This document shows positions 1-6,243 of a DNA stretch of 11,618 bases, piece after piece. The notes under the pieces are model-generated. The model ran no database searches. It was given only the letters and a program-made list of their open reading frames with translations, and was not told the origin of the DNA. The stretch is from Willaertia magna (Eukaryota > Heterolobosea > Eutetramitea > Acrasida > Naegleriidae): assembly GCA_902984215.1 (NCBI GenBank), contig CADWAF010001869.1:1-11618 (forward strand). The letters run 5' to 3'. The first letter of the stretch is position 1, and each line of letters begins with the position of its first letter. A program made the position numbers and the translations under genes.

Positions 1-196
1 AAAAGTTAAGACTAAAATTTTTATACACTGTTTAATAATTTACGGCAAAAATGTCAGTAAATAATTGTGAGAGTCGTTCAATAATAAACGCACTAGTATC
101 TCTGTAATCACCGAATTAAATAGTAATCACGTTGCGTTAATGGACTATTTTTAAAAAAGTAATCAAAATTTATTTTATCCTTTTGATTTTAGATTA
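1..196. other. Upstream region of the REJ/GAIN-type gene, no gene seen
   Basis: This AT-rich stretch has no coding potential that I can support. It probably holds the promoter and 5' leader of the gene starting at 197. The visible structure is three copies of GTAATCA on the plus strand (104-110, 123-129, 159-165); the first two extend to GTAATCAC. A splice-acceptor-like TTTTAG ends at 192, five bases before the first ATG, but no donor that would keep the frame was found. Confidence 0.5.
104..165 (+). promoter_or_regulatory. Three direct GTAATCA motifs upstream of the first gene
   Basis: GTAATCA occurs at 104-110, 123-129 and 159-165, all in one orientation and within about 95 bases of the first ATG. 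The core TAATC resembles homeodomain-type binding sites, but that link is only inferred. The copies could be chance in AT-rich DNA, although each needs a G and a C in fixed places. Confidence 0.25.
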
Positions 197-3100
197 ATGG
201 TTTCTCTTTTTAAGAAAAAATCCTGCATTTCACAAAAGCTTTTCACAATAAAAATGTCAACAAAAGGTCTTTATCTTTTGAGACATGCCAACAACAACAC
301 CTGGTACAAGAGAGTCACACATTTGTTATTATTGATCATTGCAGTGTTGTTGTGTATTATTAGCAGCAATGATAACAAGTGTGAAGCAAAACCATTAGTA
401 AACAATATAGCTTACAAATTAAATCAAGTGATTCCTGTTTGGTCAATCAATCGAACTGACACCACAAAAGAATTTGTTCCACAAATTGAAATGATTAATC
501 CCGTTGCTAGTACTGGTTATGAAATTTTAATAGCTGGATTATATTTTAATAACGCTACCAATAATAATACTAATAGTGCAGAACAGCAACAACAACAACC
601 TGTGTATGATATTTATACCGCAAAATATTCTCCAATCTTTGCTATGAATAACGATAATATTCTCAATAACATGTCCCTTATCATTCCTGACACTACTACC
701 TTTACAACTGTATTTAATAACTATTATGGCAATGACGTTTTTAATTTAAATATTATGGGTACTGTTTATCAAGTGGATGGTCCTAAGGTTTATAAATTTA
801 CAGTTGCTGGTGATTATATCTATGTTGCAGCACAATTCTTTTTAGATAAAGATGCAACGTTTTGTGGTAATCATACGGTATTACATCCACCTGGAGAAAC
901 TGGTTATTTCTTTGTTGTTTATAAACTTTCAATTGTAGATGGCACTTGTCAATGGTTTAAAAGTTATAATACTTTACTTGGCGAAAGTGATGCTTTCATT
1001 CCAGTTACTATTGCAGTTCACCACAATCAAGAAAGTGGTAGTGACACTGTTTATGTTTCAACTATTGGTTTTATCTCACCTACTGCCTCAATTATTAAAT
1101 TAAATGGTTTAGATGGAGGTAACGAAAAACTCTTTCCTGTATGGGGCCAGGGAGGTTTCAGTACAGTATCAAGCATGGTTATCAATAATAATAATCATGT
1201 GTTATATGTAAGTGGTTCTTTTAAAGGTATTAAATTAGCAAATCCAAAAACAGAATCAACTTATGCTATGCACACTGGTTTTAATTTAGCTGAAAAACAA
1301 ACATATTTATTAACTATTAATTTAACGACAACTGAGGTTGCAACATATAGTGATTTAGATCGTATTAAACCAGCTGTTGTTTTTCCTTATTTTGGAGAAA
1401 TTAAACAATTTATAATTAAGGATGACACTTATTACGTTGTTGGTTTAATTTCTGGCTATTCAGACAGAGAGGATTATCCATTTGTTAAAACAAACATTAC
1501 AGGTGTGTATGACGCTATTATTGCCAAACATAATTTAACAACTGATGAACTCATTTGGTTAAGAACTTTTGGTCCAGTTAATAATACCAATGCTGGTGCA
1601 GTTATTAATAGTACTACATTTGACAATGATGGTTATCTTTATATTAATGGTTTATATTTTGGCAATTCATTTACTTTAGATAATTTTAATTTCCCTTTTG
1701 AGGGACCTGTTACTGGAAGTAAGGCATCTTTTATTATGAAAATGGATCCATTAAATGGAAAGGTTATTTGGGCTACTAGTGCTTATACCGAAGATAAAAA
1801 TACAGTTGGTATTGCAGATGGAACGAATGTGATTGTTGATTCAAATGGAAATATTGTTTGGGGAATCACATTTAATAATGAGTTAACATTGTCAAGTGGC
1901 AAGGTGAAAAAGAAATGTGAATCATCCTCTTGTTTTATATTAACAAGTTATACCATTGGTTGTAAAGATGGATTGTATGGAGAGAACTGTGAAGATGTCA
2001 CTTGTTTTGGTATTCATCCAAATAGTGAATTAGTTTGTAGTGGACGTGGTTCTTGTGTTGGTCCAAATAATTGTTCTTGTCATAATGAAAACAATTATGG
2101 TGGTAATAACTGTCAATTTCCAATTTGTTATAATATTGTAGGTAATAATCCACTAGTTTGTGGTGGAAATGGTCATTGCCTCTCTCCAAATAATTGTTCA
2201 TGTACTAATCCTTTCACCTATGAGAAAACGTGTGAAATTATCCCACCAAAAGCAGCACTAAGAACAATTTCCTATCCAGTAGTTTATTCACAATGTTTAC
2301 CATTATATATTGCAACTTTAAATGCTTCTGATACTACTTTTGCAATGGGACATGATAAATTTATTACTTATAAATGGTTAGCAACACGTAACTATAATGG
2401 AACTGTAACTGACGTTTCTAAAACATTATTTCCATTATCACAAACAACTACGAAAGATTATGTGACATTTAGTACTTTATTATCTGCAGGTAATGGTGAA
2501 TACACTTTTGGTGTAAACGTTACGGATAGTAATTATCGTTTAAGTAATTCTTATTTTGATGTGTTAAATACAGTGACAGTTACTTCTGTTTTTAACATTT
2601 CAATTGAAGTAAATGGTGTGTTAACACCAGATGATGATAAACCGATTAATGTAATAAGAACATCAGATAATATTATTGACACATACATTACAAATTTTGC
2701 TTGTGGAAAAATAGTATTGTCAACTGTGAAATATGTAATTAAATTAATTGATCCAGCCACAAACATTACAATGTTATCAACCACTACATCAGATACCTTA
2801 ATTATCCCTGAAAATACATTCCCAACGGTTGATAAAAACTATTTAATTGAAGTACAAGCAACCTCTAAACAAACCACATTTACAAAAAGAATTACCTTAT
2901 ATGTAGTTCCACAACAAGGATATATACAAATCTTTGGTGGTGATAAAAGAACCTCTATCTTTAATAATGTTACATTAACTACAGTATTAACTGATCCAGA
3001 TAACTTACCTTTCGCTCCAGTCTGTAAATGGGAATGTCGAATGTCTGACATGATGCAAGCTTGTCCTTTCGATTTAACAAATCACACTTTAACTCCAATC

Positions 3101-5239
3101 TTCATTCCAGCTTATACCTTCACAAAATTTACGAGTATCCAAATTAGCGTTGAATGTAGTATTGGTGGTGTAAAGGATGTTTATGACAGTTCTAGTATTG
3201 GCTTTGATGTGAAGGCATTACCAACGATTAATTTAAAACCGTACGATTATTACGTTTCAAAATATAAAGATATATTATTTCAAACGGAAGTTACGGCTGC
3301 CGATCCTGTGAACGGTGAATTATCGTTTGAATGGGCTTGTACTAGTACGGGACTTGATTTACAAAAGGTTGCAATTGCTGGAATAAATAAAAAGGATTTG
3401 GGAATTAAAGCACATACTAATACTTTTAATAATTTATTGGTTGATGGTTATAATTATGATTTTCAGTTGACCGTTAAAGAATATAATTATATTTTACAAC
3501 AAACATTTACTAGTTGGGTTGACATTAAAATTAAAGTGAATCAACCACCTACTTTGGGACAATTAGATGTTTGGCCATCAAGTGGATTAGCAGCAACAAC
3601 TGTCTTTACATTAACTGCATCTTCCTTTATTGATCCAGATTCATGGGATTATCCACTTTTGTATGCTTTCGGTTATTTTAAAGCGGATGGCCAAGAAAAA
3701 GTAATGGTCACAGATTACACAGCTAATACCATTACAAAATTTAAATTACCATTTATTAATAACGTTACACAAGTATTTGTTAGTGTAAAAGATGTATATG
3801 GCGGTGAAGTAATTGTCACACAAAATGTTACTTTAACGGATCCAACAGAATTCCTATCTTCACCACTAATCACAGCTTTAGTTAATGAAATATTTAAAGC
3901 AGCAGCATCAATTACTGATATTCTAATAAGTAGTTCTTTATTAAACTCTAAATACCAAGAACTAGATTTAGAAGTTAATTATTGTGGTGTGAATAATACT
4001 TGTAATGGACATGGCATGTGTAATTTTATTGAAAAGAAATGTAATTGTTCTTCTCTATATACAGGTACTTATTGTCAGTTGTTGGTTTCAGATCAAGTGA
4101 AAAGGGAAAATTTAAGGGAAAGTATGTTGACAAGTGTAATTTCATTGGTTGGTGAAGTTACAAAAAATACAACAAATTTTTTAACAACTTTACAAACTGT
4201 AGAAAGTATTATAACAGATATTGATGAAATTAATCCAGAAATTTCAAAAAAGGCATTAACTTATACTTCTAATGTATTTAATAATACAAAAGATATAAAT
4301 TTAGTCAACCAAGTAGTTAAAATTGTGTCAAAAACAATTGACACCATTACTTTAAAAACAACGACAAGTGACAGTAATAATTCAACAACGACAACAACAA
4401 CTACAGAAGAATTATTTAATGAAATTAGAAAAACGTTAATGTTAGTTGCCAGTCAACAATCTGCAAGTATGATTCAAGGTCAATCTAAAACAATTAATTT
4501 ATCAAATATTAAACAAACAATTATAAAAGATAATTTAGGTTTAATTATAAATAATACAAAATTATATGGTGATATTTATTTATCACAAAAATTAAATAAT
4601 ATTTTAAATAGTAAAGATATTTTAAGTTTAGAATCAACGTTTATTGATAATTTATTTTTAAATACAAACAAAAACGTTTCAAGTAAAATATTTAGAATGA
4701 ATTTATTTAATAATGAAAATTATTTAAATGTAGCTAATTTAACGGAAAATATTTTATTTAATATTACTTTAAATCAATTATTAAATGATAATTTTACATT
4801 TAATTGTCAATATTTAAATGAATTTACAAAAGAATTAAGTAGTGATGGAATGAATGTATCACGTATTATTGTAAATGAATTTAAGAATGAAACAATTGTT
4901 GAATGTAGTACGAATCATTTAACTGATTTTGTTATAATTAAAACGTCAAAAACAAATAAGCAAATTATTCCACAACCACAACCGCAGCCACAACCTTCAC
5001 CTAAAGTGTCACCAAAGGCAAGTAAATCGCCAAAACCACCTTCACCAGTACCTAGTGTTCATAATCCTCCAATATTAGTATCAACAAGTCCAAAATTAAG
5101 CAACAGCAATCCACCTAGAAGAGTGTCAGGCAGTCAAAAAGTTAGGATAAGTGAGGCAACTACACTATCCTCTATAATGTTGTTTAATGTGAAGTGGATT
5201 GTATTGTTATTGTTTGTATTGTTGTATGTTCTTGTTTAG
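197..5239 (+). CDS. Large surface protein: EGF, REJ/PKD-like and GAIN-GPS modules with a C-terminal hydrophobic tail
   Basis: This is an uninterrupted 1680-residue ORF. ATG 197 gives the longest form; M20 (ATG 254, in an AAAA context) is an equally plausible start and leaves a cleaner signal peptide, with hydrophobic stretch about 42-57. Residues ~200-560 hold recurring beta strands such as DYIYVAAQF, HVLYVSGSF and GYLYINGLYF, typical of SBBP/propeller-like repeats. C589-C679 form a Cys cluster with two EGF-like modules, and C1263-C1293 form a third. Residues ~690-1245 are REJ/PKD-like beta domains; ~1116-1165 read like the end of a REJ module (PPxLG, WPSSG, then DPDSWDYPLLYAFGYF). Residues ~1300-1580 look GAIN-like and end in a GPS-type motif (C1537; C1570-STNHLTDF). 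A Pro-rich stalk (PQPQPQPQPSP) and a terminal hydrophobic segment (~1659-1680) follow. There is no seven-helix or channel region, so it resembles single-pass sea urchin REJ proteins rather than adhesion GPCRs or polycystin-1. The tail could be a GPI signal. There are many N-glycosylation sequons. Function is unknown; adhesion or recognition is inferred. Confidence 0.85.
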   Translation: MVSLFKKKSCISQKLFTIKMSTKGLYLLRHANNNTWYKRVTHLLLLIIAVLLCIISSNDNKCEAKPLVNNIAYKLNQVIPVWSINRTDTTKEFVPQIEMINPVASTGYEILIAGLYFNNATNNNTNSAEQQQQQPVYDIYTAKYSPIFAMNNDNILNNMSLIIPDTTTFTTVFNNYYGNDVFNLNIMGTVYQVDGPKVYKFTVAGDYIYVAAQFFLDKDATFCGNHTVLHPPGETGYFFVVYKLSIVDGTCQWFKSYNTLLGESDAFIPVTIAVHHNQESGSDTVYVSTIGFISPTASIIKLNGLDGGNEKLFPVWGQGGFSTVSSMVINNNNHVLYVSGSFKGIKLANPKTESTYAMHTGFNLAEKQTYLLTINLTTTEVATYSDLDRIKPAVVFPYFGEIKQFIIKDDTYYVVGLISGYSDREDYPFVKTNITGVYDAIIAKHNLTTDELIWLRTFGPVNNTNAGAVINSTTFDNDGYLYINGLYFGNSFTLDNFNFPFEGPVTGSKASFIMKMDPLNGKVIWATSAYTEDKNTVGIADGTNVIVDSNGNIVWGITFNNELTLSSGKVKKKCESSSCFILTSYTIGCKDGLYGENCEDVTCFGIHPNSELVCSGRGSCVGPNNCSCHNENNYGGNNCQFPICYNIVGNNPLVCGGNGHCLSPNNCSCTNPFTYEKTCEIIPPKAALRTISYPVVYSQCLPLYIATLNASDTTFAMGHDKFITYKWLATRNYNGTVTDVSKTLFPLSQTTTKDYVTFSTLLSAGNGEYTFGVNVTDSNYRLSNSYFDVLNTVTVTSVFNISIEVNGVLTPDDDKPINVIRTSDNIIDTYITNFACGKIVLSTVKYVIKLIDPATNITMLSTTTSDTLIIPENTFPTVDKNYLIEVQATSKQTTFTKRITLYVVPQQGYIQIFGGDKRTSIFNNVTLTTVLTDPDNLPFAPVCKWECRMSDMMQACPFDLTNHTLTPIFIPAYTFTKFTSIQISVECSIGGVKDVYDSSSIGFDVKALPTINLKPYDYYVSKYKDILFQTEVTAADPVNGELSFEWACTSTGLDLQKVAIAGINKKDLGIKAHTNTFNNLLVDGYNYDFQLTVKEYNYILQQTFTSWVDIKIKVNQPPTLGQLDVWPSSGLAATTVFTLTASSFIDPDSWDYPLLYAFGYFKADGQEKVMVTDYTANTITKFKLPFINNVTQVFVSVKDVYGGEVIVTQNVTLTDPTEFLSSPLITALVNEIFKAAASITDILISSSLLNSKYQELDLEVNYCGVNNTCNGHGMCNFIEKKCNCSSLYTGTYCQLLVSDQVKRENLRESMLTSVISLVGEVTKNTTNFLTTLQTVESIITDIDEINPEISKKALTYTSNVFNNTKDINLVNQVVKIVSKTIDTITLKTTTSDSNNSTTTTTTTEELFNEIRKTLMLVASQQSASMIQGQSKTINLSNIKQTIIKDNLGLIINNTKLYGDIYLSQKLNNILNSKDILSLESTFIDNLFLNTNKNVSSKIFRMNLFNNENYLNVANLTENILFNITLNQLLNDNFTFNCQYLNEFTKELSSDGMNVSRIIVNEFKNETIVECSTNHLTDFVIIKTSKTNKQIIPQPQPQPQPSPKVSPKASKSPKPPSPVPSVHNPPILVSTSPKLSNSNPPRRVSGSQKVRISEATTLSSIMLFNVKWIVLLLFVLLYVLV

Positions 5240-5286
5240 TTTTGTTGGACGGTATTTGGTTCACACACATTTTAGAATAAGTAAAC

Positions 5287-5313
5287 AATAAACCTATTTT
5301 TACAAAAAATAAA
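5287..5313 (+). terminator. Candidate polyadenylation signals of the first gene
   Basis: AATAAA occurs at 5287-5292 and 5308-5313, 48 and 69 bases after the stop codon at 5239. This fits a short eukaryotic 3' UTR. The hexamer is common in AT-rich DNA, so the call rests on position. Confidence 0.45.
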
Positions 5314-5336
5314 ACGTCCTGCCTGTATTTTTAACA

Positions 5337-5361
5337 ATTTTACTTTTAAATCACTGTTCCT
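5337..5361 (+). repeat. Direct repeat, copy 1 of a 25-mer
   Basis: This 25-base stretch, core ACTTTTAAATCACT then TTCCT, recurs at 5512-5536 with a single difference (G at 5356, A at 5531). The two copies lie 175 bases apart in otherwise unrelated intergenic DNA. It could be a local duplication or a paired regulatory element. Confidence 0.6.
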
Positions 5362-5511
5362 GACGACTAAAAGGCAGTTTGTTTAATTAAGTTAAAAGAA
5401 TTGCGCTTAATAAAACTATTTTCAGCTAAACGTGTTGATTTGAAAATAAACATTTTCCAAAAGTTAAAAGATATCTTTTCCCAAAGAGCTATTCTTTTTC
5501 CATCTTTATAG

Positions 5512-5536
5512 ATTTTACTTTTAAATCACTATTCCT
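5512..5536 (+). repeat. Direct repeat, copy 2 of a 25-mer
   Basis: Second copy of the element at 5337-5361, 24 of 25 bases identical. It ends 13 bases before the palindrome at 5550 and about 200 bases upstream of the start codon of the Gly/Tyr-rich gene. Confidence 0.6.
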
Positions 5537-5549
5537 TGGCAATTTTTAG

Positions 5550-5567
5550 AAAACGACCGGTCGTTTT
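5550..5567. promoter_or_regulatory. 18-bp perfect palindrome upstream of the Gly/Tyr-rich gene
   Basis: AAAACGACCGGTCGTTTT is a perfect inverted repeat with no spacer, and its GC-rich core stands out in very AT-rich DNA. It lies 170 bases before the ATG at 5738. A two-fold symmetric site of this kind suits a homodimeric DNA-binding protein; that role is inferred, and no factor can be named. Confidence 0.4.
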
Positions 5568-5737
5568 TAAATAGTAATTTTTAAAAAAATTGATTGTCAA
5601 TTTACAATTTTAGTGAATTACCAAATGTCATTTTCACAGTGAAATTGTGATTTAATGAATCGTTACATTCAATAGTTAGGCAATCAACAACAATTCAAAA
5701 AAACAAACTTTAAAACTATTTAGTTTAACTCAATAAG

Positions 5738-6094
5738 ATGAACAAACAACAAATCATTGCAGTTTGTCTTTGCCTTGCACTATTCCTTTTCAATGTATGT
5801 TCATGTGCCTTAGATAGTTACATTCCAGCAAGAGGTGGTTATGCTTATCCTGGCATTGGTTATGGAGGTTATGCTTATCCAGGTGTTGGTTATGGTGGAT
5901 ATGCTTATCCTGGTATTGGCTATGGTGGATATGGTCTTGGTTATGGAGGTTATGCCTATCCTGGAGTAGGATATGCAGCACCTTTAACTTATGCTGCTCC
6001 TGTGACTTATGCTTATCCTGCAACTTATGCATATGTCCCAACAACTTATTCCGTTCCATTAACTGTTGGTGTTGGTGCTTATTCTATTTGTTAA
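5738..6094 (+). CDS. Small secreted Gly/Tyr-rich repeat protein
   Basis: A 118-residue protein beginning with a clear signal peptide: short basic start MNKQQ, hydrophobic core IIAVCLCLALFLF, and likely cleavage after about CSCA24. The mature part is almost entirely low complexity. Residues 33-79 are tandem copies of GGYAYPG(I/V)GY, four full units plus one shortened unit (GGYGLGY). Residues 80-105 are rich in Tyr, Ala, Pro and Thr (TYAAPVTYAYP), and the chain ends in Cys. This composition recalls extracellular structural proteins such as cuticle, silk or adhesive proteins, but no homologous family is recognised. A cyst-wall, matrix or adhesion role is inference. It is a complete single-exon ORF with its own upstream region and AATAAA signals downstream. 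The antisense ORF over it is a by-product of the repeats. Confidence 0.85.
   Translation: MNKQQIIAVCLCLALFLFNVCSCALDSYIPARGGYAYPGIGYGGYAYPGVGYGGYAYPGIGYGGYGLGYGGYAYPGVGYAAPLTYAAPVTYAYPATYAYVPTTYSVPLTVGVGAYSIC
5834..5974 (+). repeat. In-frame 30-bp tandem repeats coding GGYAYPG(I/V)GY
   Basis: Four full 30-base units and one 21-base unit (placed fourth) encode residues 33-79 of the Gly/Tyr-rich protein. Units differ mostly at third codon positions (ggt/gga/ggc) and at I/V, so the repeat seems to be kept at the protein level. Unit number may vary between strains through slippage or unequal exchange. Confidence 0.8.
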
Positions 6095-6209
6095 CTAATT
6101 GTTTAACTTTCTATTTAATTATTTCAAATCAATTATTTTAAAATTATTTTGTAAAAATGAGTGTGAAATTGTAAATTTTTGTGTGAAATTTGTTGTAATG
6201 AAAATTAAA

Positions 6210-6243
6210 AATAAATTTTATATAATAAATATTTTATAATAAA
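6210..6243 (+). terminator. Cluster of AATAAA signals after the Gly/Tyr-rich gene
   Basis: AATAAA occurs at 6210-6215, 6224-6229 and 6238-6243, 116 to 149 bases after the stop. The last copy directly abuts the stop codon of the convergent gene on the minus strand. For that gene the nearest minus-strand variant seen is ATTAAA (plus strand TTTAAT, 6114-6119), so the two 3' UTRs probably overlap. Confidence 0.4.

Larger units (their letters stand above)
5240..5737. other. Intergenic region with duplicated 25-mer and palindromes
   Basis: About 500 bases without a gene. It contains the 3' end of the preceding gene and presumably the promoter and leader of the Gly/Tyr-rich gene. Notable items are a 25-base direct repeat, an 18-base perfect palindrome at 5550-5567, a hairpin-capable inverted repeat at 5587-5603 (AAATTGA, loop TTG, TCAATTT) and a TTTCAC-A-GTGAAA inverted repeat at 5632-5644. 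No tRNA-like box pattern was seen. Confidence 0.6.

Noticed and set aside
51..199. Possible upstream first exon: ATG at 51, donor GTAAAT at 57, acceptor TTTTAG ending at 192
   Set aside because: The join would enter a different frame from the ATG at 197, and the donor is weak.
1998..3051. Three minus-strand ORFs of 67-77 codons inside the first gene
   Set aside because: They are fully nested in a long, domain-bearing ORF and have no recognisable features.
5240..5737. tRNA or other structured RNA gene in the long intergenic region
   Set aside because: No cloverleaf arms or conserved TTC box were found. The inverted repeats are short and isolated.
5790..6059. Antisense ORF of 89 codons rich in His, Gln and Asn
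   Set aside because: It is the reverse complement of the Gly/Tyr repeat, kept open by the repeat itself. It has no start context or family match.
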